Source: Blastopirellula marina (GTDB lineage Bacteria > Planctomycetota > Planctomycetia > Pirellulales > Thermoguttaceae). Taken from it: DNA of 38,873 bases. This document shows, piece after piece, positions 1 through 8,517 of this stretch. The position numbers were made by a program, and so were the translations under genes. The notes below the pieces were generated by a model that was given only the letters and a program-made list of their open reading frames with translations, ran no database searches and was not told the origin of the DNA. How positions within the stretch are numbered: the first letter of the stretch is position 1; each line of letters starts with the position of its first letter. The stretch covers positions 4,914 to 43,786 of the forward strand of contig DYLS01000035.1 in NCBI GenBank assembly GCA_020721965.1, given 5' to 3'.

Positions 1-126
1 TCACGCTGATACCCCATGTCACGCTAGCATCTCATATCACGCAGACATCTCGTAGCACGCAGGTATTTCATATTGTGTATATATTCCGTATTACGCAGCC
101 GTTCCGTATCGCGCAGGTATTTTGTA
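1..126. repeat. Degenerate 18-bp tandem array, 7 units
   Basis: Seven consecutive units of exactly 18 bp start at 1, 19, 37, 55, 73, 91 and 109. A rough consensus is TCACGCAGGTATTTCGTA; units 3, 4 and 7 are closest. An eighth, poorly matching unit may follow at 127-144. The array begins at the window edge, so it may extend further left. It lies just downstream of the flhG-like stop codon. The units differ by several substitutions but no indels, which points to an old tandem expansion. It is not a CRISPR: there are no conserved repeats separated by unique spacers. Confidence 0.8.
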
Positions 127-159
127 TTGCGTCTTTCCGGGATTGCGGGTCCCTGAAAC

Positions 160-1161
160 TCATGCAGCACCGGCTTGAGGTGGAAACGCCGCGCCGCGCG
201 ATTGCCGCCACTCATCCATAGTGCCCGTAGGATCCAGCTCCTCCGCCCAGGCGTCGGACAGGCAATCGACCGTCGTGCTCAAACCTCGCCACCAAGCATG
301 CAGCAACGGTGACGCGGCGTCCTGCCAGGCCGTGACCTCTACCGGTCCGAGTTGCGGTCCCGAGTCCGGTCCCGAGGGCGTCTGCGAACAGAACCGTGAT
401 TGCAAACCGGCCGAGCGATGGTCCACGTCCGAGAAAGGCGGGAGCCCCTCTGGCACCCACGGCAGACCCGCCCAAACGGGGACCTCTTGGGCGAGGAATC
501 GCCGTGCCGCCGTCTGGATGCGTTCGGATGCCTCGGCCAGGGACATATCCTCGGTCAGACCGTTGAATACGATGGCCGTACGTTGCAAGACCCCAACTTT
601 ATCGGCCGATTTGAGCCACGCATACGCCTGCATAAGCCCTGGCGGGTCAACGGCAGCCACCAGCAGAATACGGCCGTTGCGGGCCTCGGATTCGGCATCG
701 GCAGGCGATCGCGTGCCCAGGTCGATCACGCGCAGGCTCAATCGGGTGGAGGCACTGGCCACCTCTGGGCCGCAAAGCTCCTGCCCCAGCCAAAACGCTG
801 TGCCCCAATCTTTGTGTTCTGGTTCGCCGGGGAAGACCAAATCCGGCAGGGGATCGCCCTTTTGAGTTCGCGATCGGCCGGGATTTTCACAGGACAGTGA
901 CACATCCCAGCCGCTGCCGACGAACAGCCTCGCTAGCCCCAGGCATATTGCGGAGCATCCCACGCCAGAGCGTGCCCCGAATACCGCCACAACGGGACGT
1001 GGCCTCCCTGCGGGCGCACCCCCTTTCGAGGCCTTCCGGCGCAGTACCAATTGTCGTAAGCGAAAGGCTTGATCCTGCTGCACGTGCACACCACACCTCG
1101 AAACCGCACCGTTCTCCGTCACACCCTCAACGGTCGTCGCTTGGCCCTGCCCTACCCTCAC
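160..1161 (-). CDS. FlhG/MinD-like P-loop protein with degenerate Walker A
   Basis: This 333-residue protein directly follows flhF, the place where flhG (fleN, ylxH) normally sits. FlhG is a MinD-type ATPase that antagonises FlhF and controls flagellar number and position. After a ~55-residue leader, a hydrophobic strand VVAVFGA leads into a P-loop-like GARSGVGCS at residues 62-70, and a later VIDLG resembles the Walker B strand. MinD-type proteins normally have KGGVGKT/S here; both lysines are missing (Arg64 and Cys69), so ATP binding is doubtful. The C-terminal ~100 residues are poorly conserved. The start is a GTG 44 bp below flhF's stop; a weak ribosome site makes it uncertain. I infer an flhG homologue that has lost or changed its ATPase; a generic ParA-like relic is the alternative. 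Confidence 0.72.
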   Translation of the reverse strand: MRVGQGQATTVEGVTENGAVSRCGVHVQQDQAFRLRQLVLRRKASKGGAPAGRPRPVVAVFGARSGVGCSAICLGLARLFVGSGWDVSLSCENPGRSRTQKGDPLPDLVFPGEPEHKDWGTAFWLGQELCGPEVASASTRLSLRVIDLGTRSPADAESEARNGRILLVAAVDPPGLMQAYAWLKSADKVGVLQRTAIVFNGLTEDMSLAEASERIQTAARRFLAQEVPVWAGLPWVPEGLPPFSDVDHRSAGLQSRFCSQTPSGPDSGPQLGPVEVTAWQDAASPLLHAWWRGLSTTVDCLSDAWAEELDPTGTMDEWRQSRGAAFPPQAGAA

Positions 1162-1205
1162 TTGGACCCACGAAAACCAACTTTTCCGGGGTCTTCCGCG
1201 TCGTT

Positions 1206-2414
1206 CTACGAGGCTGTACCGGCGACGTTTTCGAGTCGCAGGATCATGCGAGCCAGCTTGCCCGCGTCGGCGACCTCGATGTCATCCGGGACGTTTTGAC
1301 CGTTTGTCAGATAGCTTAAGGGAAGTCGCCCTTCGCTGAGCACCGGTAGCAATCCGCCTAACGACGGGGCCTCATCCAGCTTGGTCAAGAGCAGGGCCGT
1401 GGGCGAGGCCGTTTGAAAATGATCGATGATCTGCCGCAGCGCCTTGGCTCCCACGACGCTACTGATCACCAGATGGACTTCATCGGCCCGCGCCTCGTTC
1501 AGAATCGCCCGCAATTCTCGGATCTTGATTTCATCCTTTGGGCTACGACCGGCCGTATCGATCAATATGAGGTCGAACCCGGCGAAGCGCTGCACCGCTT
1601 CACGCATCTCGCGCGGAGCGGATACCACCTGCATCGGCAGATCGATGATCTCGGCGTAGGTGCGGAGCTGCTCTACCGCGGCGATTCGGTAAGTGTCCAC
1701 GGTGATCAATCCGACCCGACGGTTCTCACGGAGGCGAAAATTGGCGGCCAGCTTGGCGATGGTGGTGGTCTTGCCAACACCCGTCGGCCCGATCAAAGCT
1801 GCCACCCGCCGCTGCCCACGGCTCAAGCGGATGGGACCGCACACCGCCAATTCGCTTTCCACCATGCGCGCAATCCGCGTCTTGAGAAGGGCAGGCTCCT
1901 CGATGTGGTCGCAGGCAGCGTCAACGCGGACCCGTTCCACCCAATTGCGGGCCTCCTCTTCGCTCAAATCGGCGTCGATCAAATCCGCGTACAGCCGGAA
2001 CAGTCCTTCCGGCCAATCGCGTCCGGACTGTGTCCCATTGCGGCAGCACAATTCGTGGAGCATGTGCTCCATGCTCTCTAGACGGCTGCGGACTTCACGG
2101 ACGGACGCCTCGCCGTGCAGGGCAAGATTTCGCGTCTCCGCACTCGGAGACTCCAGGTTCAAACCCGCCTCCCCAAAGGCCACCAGAGGAGCCGTGAGCG
2201 CATCGCGAGGCGGCTCCAACGATGGCAGCCGACTCGGAACATTCACCGACGCCGAGGCTGTGACCTCGATCTTGCGAGGTCCGGGCAGCAATCCAAACCA
2301 CCGCGAGGTGCGGACCTCGCGGGTCCTCAGGATCGCGGCGTCGGGGCCTAACTCCCGTCGCACAAGAGCCAATGCCTCATGCATCGTGTCGGCGCGAAAG
2401 GTGTGCACTTCCAT
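1206..2414 (-). CDS. flhF: Flagellar biosynthesis GTPase FlhF
   Basis: FlhF is an SRP-type GTPase that sets the location of new flagella at the membrane, usually working with FlhG. The 402-residue protein has the expected order: N-terminal B domain with the family start MEVHTFRADTMHEAL, a variable linker, the helical N domain (about 105-195) and the G domain. G-domain motifs visible are G1 GPTGVGKTTT (209-218), the DTYRIAAVEQLRTYAEI segment (240-256), G3 DTAGRS (286-291) and G4 TKLD (344-347). Length is normal for the family. It is followed by the flhG-like gene after 44 bp and preceded by flhA, separated by a spacer with a 12-bp tandem array. Start is an ATG matching the family N terminus. 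Confidence 0.96.
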   Translation of the reverse strand: MEVHTFRADTMHEALALVRRELGPDAAILRTREVRTSRWFGLLPGPRKIEVTASASVNVPSRLPSLEPPRDALTAPLVAFGEAGLNLESPSAETRNLALHGEASVREVRSRLESMEHMLHELCCRNGTQSGRDWPEGLFRLYADLIDADLSEEEARNWVERVRVDAACDHIEEPALLKTRIARMVESELAVCGPIRLSRGQRRVAALIGPTGVGKTTTIAKLAANFRLRENRRVGLITVDTYRIAAVEQLRTYAEIIDLPMQVVSAPREMREAVQRFAGFDLILIDTAGRSPKDEIKIRELRAILNEARADEVHLVISSVVGAKALRQIIDHFQTASPTALLLTKLDEAPSLGGLLPVLSEGRLPLSYLTNGQNVPDDIEVADAGKLARMILRLENVAGTAS

Positions 2415-2495
2415 GTTCCGTAACCGTCCCTTAACTGTTTTCGTTTGCGTGATCCGCGGGAGACTTCCCGATGCTATCCCCGCAGGATGATCTCA

Positions 2496-2579
2496 TGCTT
2501 CCTTGACTGCTTCCTCGGCCGTTTCCTTGACTATTTCCTGGGCTGCTTCCTTGGTTGTTTGCTTGGCTGTTTCCGCGGC
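2496..2579. repeat. Degenerate 12-bp tandem array, 7 units
   Basis: Seven units of exactly 12 bp begin at 2496, 2508, 2520, 2532, 2544, 2556 and 2568, with the rough consensus TGCTTCCTTGGC. It lies in the flhA-flhF spacer (2415-2649), so it would be in the leader of flhF if both genes are cotranscribed. Because 12 is a multiple of 3, the plus strand reads as a CFLG/CFLD peptide repeat inside a short ORF, but I see no sign that this is translated. Confidence 0.8.
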
Positions 2580-2649
2580 CTTTCAGATCACCTCTTTCGT
2601 CCGCACGTAGCTGCGATCCGCGAACCGGTCCGTTATCGTGCAGCGAATG

Positions 2650-4755
2650 TCACCGAACGTCGGGCACCATGGCTACGGACTCAATCCGCGTGTCGCGAGT
2701 GATCTCGTTGTAGCTGAGCACAACCAGTTGCGGCAAATATCCGGCCGTAATCTCTTTCAACGCCGCGCGAATTTGCGGATTGACCAGCACAATGGGCGGC
2801 CGTTGGACCGATGTCAACTTGTTCACTTCCTGGGCCAAGACGCGGCAAATCGACTCGATCACCTGGGGCGGCATGCGTACAAACAAGCCTCGCTCCGTGT
2901 GATCAAAGCCGGCACGAACGCGGTCCTCCAGCGCGGGGTCCAGGGTCACCACCGATAAACGTCCCTCCGCGTCGCGATACCGTGTGCAAATGGTCCGCGC
3001 CAGCCGGGCCCGGACGAATTCCGTCAACAAGATCGGATCCTTCGTCCGCGGTGCATAGTCACCAAGGGTCTCCAAAATCAAGCCGAGTTGGCGGATCGGC
3101 ACCTGCTCTCGCAATAACAGTTGCAGCACCTGTTGCACCTCGGCCAATCGCATCTGATTGGGAATCAAATCTTCCACCACTGCCGGCGATGTCTTCTTCA
3201 GCTCATCGACCAGGTGTTTGGTAGCGTCGCGGGTGAGAATCTCGTCCGCGTGGCGGCGTATGGTCTCAGTGAGATGCGTGGCAATGACGGCAGCTGGCTC
3301 CACTACCGTATAACCGTACATCTCGGCCCGTTCCCGTTGGGACGGCTCGATCCACAGAGCCGGCGATCCGAATGCCGGATCCTTGGTTTCAATTCCCTCT
3401 ACCTTGCCACCCGTTACGCCCGAATCCATCGCCAAAAGCAGGTTGGGATAGACTTCGCCAGATGCGACGGGCGCGCCGTCGATCTTGATCCGATATTGGT
3501 GCTGCTCGAGTTGGAAATTGTCACGGATGCGGACCTTGGGCAGAATAATGCCGATTTCCGCAACTACGTTCTTGCGGATGCGGTGAATGCGTTCCAAAAG
3601 GTCCCCACCGCGTTTCGGATCCGCCAATCGGATCAACCCCACGCCAATTTCCAGTTCCATGGGATTGACAATAAGATAGTCTTCCATTTTCTCCTCGGCT
3701 GGTTTCGTGGCTTCGGCCTTTTTCTTGGCCTCTTCCAATTGCTTCCCGCGTTCGGTCTTTCGCGTAAGGATCATGGCCAAGGCCACGCACCCCGCCGCAA
3801 GAGATAACAGCGGTATGGCAGGCAGCCGTGTGAAAACCAATAGCCCCAAAAAGGCCGCGGCGACGAACAGCGTTTGTGGTCGGCCAAACATCTGGCGAAG
3901 AAGCTCGGCTGGCAGATTGATCTCGGTACTGCTCCTCGTCACCAAGAGGCCTGCTGCCACGGAAATGAGAAAGGCGGGCACTTGACTGACCAGCCCGTCC
4001 CCGATCGTCAACTTGGTATAGATTTCGGCGGCTTCGCTGAACGACAGGCGGAGTTGCACGACTCCAATAAAGAACCCACCAATGATGTTGACCAAGGTGA
4101 TGATAATGCCGGCGACGGCGTCGCCCCGAACGAATTTGCTGGCACCGTCCATGGCGCCGAAGAAGTCGGCTTGTCGCGTGATTTCTTCCCGCCGCCGCTG
4201 GGCTTCATGCTCGTCGATGATCCCGGCGTTCAGATCGGCGTCGATGGCCATTTGCCGGCCGGGCATGCCATCCAAGGCGAACCTCGCCGCGACTTCGCTG
4301 ATTCGCGTGGCGCCCTTGGTAATGACGACGAACTGAATAATCACAATGATCAAAAAGATGACGAAGCCGACGACGATCTTGTCGCCCGCCACGAATTCCC
4401 CAAAGGTCCGAACCACACGCCCCGCCGCGTCGAGGCCATCACTCCCTGCCCGCGTCAGAATCAATCGCGTCGTCGCGACGTTCAACACAAGCCGCAGCAG
4501 GGTGCTTGCCAGAAGCAATGAGGGGAAAATACTGAATTCCAAGGGGGAGCGGACGTATACCGTTGTTAAAAGCATGATCACGGCAAGCGTGATGTTTACT
4601 GCCAACAGGAAATCCATGACCGATGACGGCAGCGTCACCAGCAATACGAGCACACTGACGACCAAGGCCACGGGGAACACCAGTTCCTGCGGCTTCACGA
4701 TCGCCAAGAGGCTTGCTCGGACAACCGGACTTCCTGTAGCCACGATCCGCGACAC
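2650..4755 (-). CDS. flhA: Flagellar export gate protein FlhA
   Basis: FlhA forms the nonameric ring of the flagellar type III export gate and couples proton flow to substrate export. At 701 residues it has normal length. The N-terminal half (about 20-320) carries eight hydrophobic segments, starting with VFPVALVVSVLVLLV. The FHIPEP-type signature lies around RAGSDGLDAAGRVVRTFGEF, and the FlhA loop is seen as FALDGMPGRQMAIDADLNAG (residues 157-176). The cytosolic substrate- and chaperone-docking domain fills 350-700. Start is a GTG; no strong ribosome site is visible, and a few residues of N-terminal uncertainty remain. Its usual partner flhB is separated from it by the plus-strand sulfotransferase gene and 600 bp of non-coding DNA, so it must have its own promoter. 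Confidence 0.97.
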   Translation of the reverse strand: MSRIVATGSPVVRASLLAIVKPQELVFPVALVVSVLVLLVTLPSSVMDFLLAVNITLAVIMLLTTVYVRSPLEFSIFPSLLLASTLLRLVLNVATTRLILTRAGSDGLDAAGRVVRTFGEFVAGDKIVVGFVIFLIIVIIQFVVITKGATRISEVAARFALDGMPGRQMAIDADLNAGIIDEHEAQRRREEITRQADFFGAMDGASKFVRGDAVAGIIITLVNIIGGFFIGVVQLRLSFSEAAEIYTKLTIGDGLVSQVPAFLISVAAGLLVTRSSTEINLPAELLRQMFGRPQTLFVAAAFLGLLVFTRLPAIPLLSLAAGCVALAMILTRKTERGKQLEEAKKKAEATKPAEEKMEDYLIVNPMELEIGVGLIRLADPKRGGDLLERIHRIRKNVVAEIGIILPKVRIRDNFQLEQHQYRIKIDGAPVASGEVYPNLLLAMDSGVTGGKVEGIETKDPAFGSPALWIEPSQRERAEMYGYTVVEPAAVIATHLTETIRRHADEILTRDATKHLVDELKKTSPAVVEDLIPNQMRLAEVQQVLQLLLREQVPIRQLGLILETLGDYAPRTKDPILLTEFVRARLARTICTRYRDAEGRLSVVTLDPALEDRVRAGFDHTERGLFVRMPPQVIESICRVLAQEVNKLTSVQRPPIVLVNPQIRAALKEITAGYLPQLVVLSYNEITRDTRIESVAMVPDVR

Positions 4756-5364
4756 CTAGGGCTATGGTAACCTTGACAAATGCTGACTGCGGCTTGCCCT
4801 CAATAGGGAGCACGGCCCCCGCCGGATACGACGGCAGCCTTTTGCGCCGAGGCGTGCCGGAGGATACCGCCATCCTTACAAAAAATCCAGGTTAGTTCCC
4901 AAGCCCGCGGCCGCTGTCCCGGCTCGATACGACCCCAGGCGTAAGTATCCGATGGCCCTTCCAATCCGACAGCCCTACGACAGTTCAGGGTTGTTTGCGC
5001 CACGCGACATCTTGTGGTAATGGGGCATACCGCCTCGCAATCGATGCCGGATACCTCGTGCAATCAGGTCCAATCAGGCAGATTTTGCAATTTCGGTCCA
5101 ATCGAGCCTGGGCCACGCGATCCCAGCCGAGACCGCCGCCGGCGCACCGGCATGGCCCTCCAGCACAGAGGCTCGCGTCAGAAATCCCTCATCTTCTTGA
5201 CTGCGACACCATGAATTGGTCGATAACACCCCAAGGAACTATTTCACTCCGACCTTCACAACGAATCATGGCAGGGGATGAGAGGCGTATCCTTCGGTAA
5301 AAACAGCGAAAAAAGACAACGCAGGTAATGTGCGTGATATAAACAATCTCAAAAGATCGTAATT
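4756..5364. other. Gene-free divergent spacer between flhA and the sulfotransferase gene
   Basis: I find no credible coding region in these 609 bp. The segment must hold the flhA promoter (minus strand) and probably part of the plus-strand promoter region. On the minus strand at 4858-4843 there is a sequence with a good sigma-54 -24 half (GGCACG) but GG and GC are 11, not 10, bases apart, so I do not call it. A small direct repeat CAATCAGGtCCAATCAGG lies near 5060-5080. The right end abuts a short inverted-repeat element at 5366. Confidence 0.6.
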
Positions 5365-5365
5365 A

Positions 5366-5532
5366 CTGGACTTTTGCAAACCGCTCGATCCCCATCTGAA
5401 AAAAGAGGTGGACAAACGGGAGTTCTGAGCAATTCAAGCAAACAAGAAAAGCCGTTTTCGTGGCAAACTGCCCTCGCGCCATCATTTCCCGAGGGAAAAG
5501 CGAGCTTGCGAACCCAAGTTGCAAAAGTCCAG
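5366..5532 (-). mobile_element. Short TIR element family 1, copy 1 (MITE-like, 167 bp)
   Basis: The element is bounded by a perfect inverted repeat, CTGGACTTTTGCAA on the left and TTGCAAAAGTCCAG on the right, which extends outward through AATTA/TAATT. Its reverse complement aligns along most of its length with copies at 9346-9508 and 28962-29126, sharing blocks such as AAAACGGCTTTYCTTGTT and GAATTGCYCAG. TA flanks both CTGG/CCAG ends, compatible with (but not proof of) a 2-bp target duplication. It has no coding capacity. It is inserted in the divergent spacer upstream of the sulfotransferase gene, in the opposite orientation to the other two copies. Confidence 0.82.
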
Positions 5533-5798
5533 TAATTGGTGGGGCCTTGGTGGAAGATTGGACGAGGAAAGCAATTCGGATAGATTGAACCAGATGCAAC
5601 GTGCAATTGCGAGTTTCCCGGCTGGTCGGCCGCCGTCCAGTCCCCCCTACAGCCTGTACGCCACCGGGGAGCCTCGTGCCGATGCTACTACCAAGCGCCG
5701 TGGCCCGTTCGACCGGGTCTCCGCTACTCGTTGAGGTCATCACCCTGGCCATTAACCGCAGCGGTACCCAGCTAAAGATTTTTGGAAAGATCGTGGAC

Positions 5799-7127
5799 AT
5801 GCCCGAAGAAAGTAAGCGAAACGAGGACATTGGTGGCTATCGCGACCGACCATGGATCCCGCGATTTTGGGACGGAATGACATTCCGGGCCTGGATGCGC
5901 ATCCTTGCGGAACACCGATTCCGAATTGCACCCTCTCGAATTGGCATGGCTGTGCTGATCATGCTTATCGGGATTCTCAACTCTATCCTGGGAGCCATTC
6001 AGCTTCTCGCCTACGGCAGGAAAATCCGAGATACGGTCCTCAAGGAAGATCCGATCTTCATTTTGGGGCACTGGCGATCAGGGACGACGCTGCTGCACGA
6101 GATGTTCATCGTCGATAAGCGACATGGATTCACAGATAGTTACGCCTGCTTTGCGCCCAACCACTTCTTGATTTCGCGCCACGTTTTGGCCCCACTGGTG
6201 GGGCTTTTGATGCCTAAGAAGCGGCCCATCGATAACATGCCTTTTGGCTGGGAGCGACCGCAAGAGGACGAATTCGCCCTCTGCAACATGGGGCTGCCTT
6301 CGCCTTATCTGAGTTTGATCTTTCCCAACGAACCAAGGCACTACGAACGGTTCCTGTACATGGAGGGCCTCACGGCCGACGAGCTTGAAAACTGGAAGAA
6401 GGGAGTCCTGCACTTTTTGAAATGCGTCACGATTCAGCAAAAGAAACGCATCGTGCTCAAGTCTCCCCCCCACACTGCCCGTATCCGTGTGCTCTTGGAC
6501 ATGTTTCCAAACGCCAAGTTCGTGCACATCTATCGCAACCCGTATTCCCTATTTCCCTCGACGATGAATCTGTGGCGGCGATTATCCCGCGATGAGGCCC
6601 TTCAGATACCCAACTACCAAGGGTTGGAGAACCACATCTTCGAGACATTCGAGAGGATGTACACGCGTTTTGAGACCGACCGCGGTCTCATCCCGCCGGG
6701 CAACTTCGCCGAAGTAAGCTACGAGAACCTGGTAGCCGATCCCGTGGGCGAGATGGAACGCATCTACCGCGAACTGGGACTGGGCGACTTCGACGCGATT
6801 CGCCAAGAAATGCGGCAGTTTGTACGTGAAAGGTCGGGCTACAAACGGAATCGCTTCGATTTGGAGCCTGAACTGAAACACGAGATCGGCCGACGTTGGC
6901 GGTTCTTCTTCGAGCGTTACGGGTATCCAGTCGAGGGCTCTCCACCGGCCGACAAATCTTTATCGGCGGTTTCGGAGGACACGCCGTCCGGCTTGCCAAC
7001 AGCCGACGGGGCTGGGGATGCTGGGCAGATTCAGGCATTCACCACGGCGCGGACCGATATCCCCCCACGGCGTCACCCGCTTCGCAGGCCGTGGACGACG
7101 ACGGAGCGATCGCCGCTCTCTTCGTAA
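5799..7127 (+). CDS. PAPS-dependent sulfotransferase family protein
   Basis: The 442-residue product belongs to the sulfotransferase superfamily (Sulfotransfer_3-like), which transfers sulfate from PAPS to hydroxyl groups. The 5'-phosphosulfate loop is FILGHWRSGTTLLHEMF, with RSGTT at 93-97, and the 3'-phosphate site is KFVHIYRNPYSLFPST with Arg246 and Ser254. A hydrophobic segment at about 46-68 suggests membrane association. The last ~60 residues are Pro/Ser/Thr-rich and non-conserved. The reading frame is open further upstream to 5601, but the extra residues look non-coding and ATG 5799 has GGAAAG upstream. It is the only plus-strand gene in the window and splits flhB from flhA. Its acceptor is unknown: a flagellar or surface glycan is only a guess from position. 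Confidence 0.88.
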   Translation: MPEESKRNEDIGGYRDRPWIPRFWDGMTFRAWMRILAEHRFRIAPSRIGMAVLIMLIGILNSILGAIQLLAYGRKIRDTVLKEDPIFILGHWRSGTTLLHEMFIVDKRHGFTDSYACFAPNHFLISRHVLAPLVGLLMPKKRPIDNMPFGWERPQEDEFALCNMGLPSPYLSLIFPNEPRHYERFLYMEGLTADELENWKKGVLHFLKCVTIQQKKRIVLKSPPHTARIRVLLDMFPNAKFVHIYRNPYSLFPSTMNLWRRLSRDEALQIPNYQGLENHIFETFERMYTRFETDRGLIPPGNFAEVSYENLVADPVGEMERIYRELGLGDFDAIRQEMRQFVRERSGYKRNRFDLEPELKHEIGRRWRFFFERYGYPVEGSPPADKSLSAVSEDTPSGLPTADGAGDAGQIQAFTTARTDIPPRRHPLRRPWTTTERSPLSS

Positions 7128-7183
7128 ACACCGCCTTGTGACAGTCGCTCGGATCGACCCGCGCCGCCAAGCATAGACCTCGG

Positions 7184-8272
7184 TCAAGCAGCGGACTGTC
7201 GGGGTCGGGGCGGTTGCTTGCCTTTGAGCTGATAGACGTACGCCAAGACCTCGGCCACCGCGGCGTACAACTCCCGTGGAATCGGCTGATTGATTTCCAC
7301 GTCGCGGAACAAGGCCTGAGCCAAAGGCTTCTTTTCGATGATCGGAATACCGTGCTGCAACGCCAGCCGCCGGATGTTCGCCGCCACCAGACCGGCTCCC
7401 TTAGCCACGACGATCGGCGCGGCCATCTTTTCGGGGTCGTATTGCAAGGCCACGGCCAGCTCCGTGGGGTTGGTCACGACAACGTCCGCCTTGGGCACGG
7501 CTTGATTGACGCGGTTCAAGACCAATTGCCGCTGCACCATGCGGCGGCGCGCGGCAATCTGCGGATCTCCCTCCAGGTTTCGCAGTTCCTCGCGGACCTC
7601 TTGCGGGGTCATCTTCAAGTCCTGCTCCTGCTTCCAATACTGAAAGCCAAAATCCAGGATCGCTAACACTAGCAGCGCAACGCCCAATCGCAGGGTAACG
7701 CCCAAGAGAAGATCGCCCAAGAACCAAGCCAGCGGTAGCATCTCCAGCTCAGCTAGCCCCAGAATCTCGTCACGGCGAGCGTTGAGGTATAGAAAGGCCA
7801 CCGTTGCCACGACGGCCAGCTTGATCAGCCCCAGCCCCAATCGAAACGCATTGGCCAGGGAAAAGATGCGTGTAAAGCCCTTCAACGGATCGATCCGCGA
7901 GATATCCGGGGACAACTTTTGCGGCAGGAACAGGAAGCCGGTTTGCAGAAGGTTGGCCACCGTTGCGACGACCAGAACGGCGATCAACATCGGTGCCACG
8001 GCCAAAGTCACATCCCACAAAACTTGGTAAGACAGAGCGACCGCATCGGCAACGTCCATCCGTACCCATGCCTCGGCTCCCAAATGATAGCGGGTAAGTC
8101 GGGCCAAGGACTCGGCAGCGGTACGGCCGGTCATCATCAACGCCAAGGTTCCCCCCAACAACACCAGGGCCGAAACAAGATCGTGGCTTCGCGCCACCTG
8201 GCCTTCTTCGCGGGCCTTTTGGCGACGATGCGGGGTCGGGTCCTGAGATTTTTCGCCGTTCTGCTCGGGCAT
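7184..8272 (-). CDS. flhB: Flagellar export gate / substrate-switch protein FlhB
   Basis: FlhB is an inner-membrane export-gate component whose cytosolic domain cleaves itself so that export changes from rod/hook to filament substrates. The 362-residue protein has the basic N terminus with the family hallmark (TPHRRQKAREEGQVARS), four membrane segments between about 30 and 210, and the cytosolic FlhBC domain. The cleavage site reads VTNPTELAVAL with Asn268-Pro269-Thr270-Glu271: the nearly invariant His of NPTH is Glu. Asn and Pro, the residues required for the self-cleavage chemistry, are kept. Downstream family motifs VVAKGAG and IIEKKPLAQAL are present. Converges on the sulfotransferase gene with a 56-bp gap; upstream spacer contains a short element. 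Confidence 0.96.
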   Translation of the reverse strand: MPEQNGEKSQDPTPHRRQKAREEGQVARSHDLVSALVLLGGTLALMMTGRTAAESLARLTRYHLGAEAWVRMDVADAVALSYQVLWDVTLAVAPMLIAVLVVATVANLLQTGFLFLPQKLSPDISRIDPLKGFTRIFSLANAFRLGLGLIKLAVVATVAFLYLNARRDEILGLAELEMLPLAWFLGDLLLGVTLRLGVALLVLAILDFGFQYWKQEQDLKMTPQEVREELRNLEGDPQIAARRRMVQRQLVLNRVNQAVPKADVVVTNPTELAVALQYDPEKMAAPIVVAKGAGLVAANIRRLALQHGIPIIEKKPLAQALFRDVEINQPIPRELYAAVAEVLAYVYQLKGKQPPRPRQSAA

Positions 8273-8347
8273 GGGAAGGTTTGCGCCCCAAAAGTGTGGC
8301 CGGACGCGGCTGACTTGCCGGGTCAGGGCCTTGGCTGCACGCCTCGC

Positions 8348-8471
8348 CTGCTACTGCTGAATCGCAAAGTCCGTCTGGTCGCATGAGGTGCCCAACATCT
8401 GTTGTGCGGCATTACGCCCCGGCACTACGAGATGTTGAGCCAAGCCAACAACCCTGCGCGGTAGCACTCAG
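8348..8471. mobile_element. Short TIR element family 2, copy A (MITE-like)
   Basis: This ~124-bp block in the flhB-fliR spacer aligns with 24521-24635 and 30948-31097. Shared blocks are CGCAAAGTCCG, GCATGAGGTGCCCA, AGATGTTGAGCC and CAACCCTGCGC. The ends form an imperfect inverted repeat: reading inward from the right gives CTGAGTGCTACCGCGCA, and the left end reads CTGCTACTGCTGAATCGCA. No reading frame is conserved between copies. All three copies of this family have the same orientation and lie between co-oriented minus-strand genes, so they would be transcribed as part of the operon. Confidence 0.72.
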
Positions 8472-8517
8472 CGTTTTTACGATCGAGCCGGGACGTCGCC
8501 GCCCTGGGTATCACGGG

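Noticed and set aside
24-215. Minus-strand 63-codon ORF with a repeated KYLRDTE-like peptide
   Set aside because: Frame is kept open only because the 18-bp array is a multiple of three; it overlaps the end of the flhG-like gene.
2445-2702. Plus-strand ORF of 85 codons with a CFLG/CFLD peptide repeat
   Set aside because: It is the translation of a 12-bp DNA tandem array in an intergenic spacer and overlaps the flhA 3' end; no ribosome site and no family resemblance.
4843-4858. Sigma-54 promoter for flhA
   Set aside because: The -24 half (GGCACG) is perfect but GG and GC are 11 bases apart and the -12 half is GCGCA, so it breaks the strict spacing rule.
5601-5798. N-terminal extension of the sulfotransferase
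   Set aside because: The extra 66 residues show no family similarity and look like translated spacer; ATG 5799 has a reasonable ribosome site and fits the family length.
5349-5830. Minus-strand ORFs across the first short element
   Set aside because: They read through the inverted-repeat element; the other two copies do not keep the frame.
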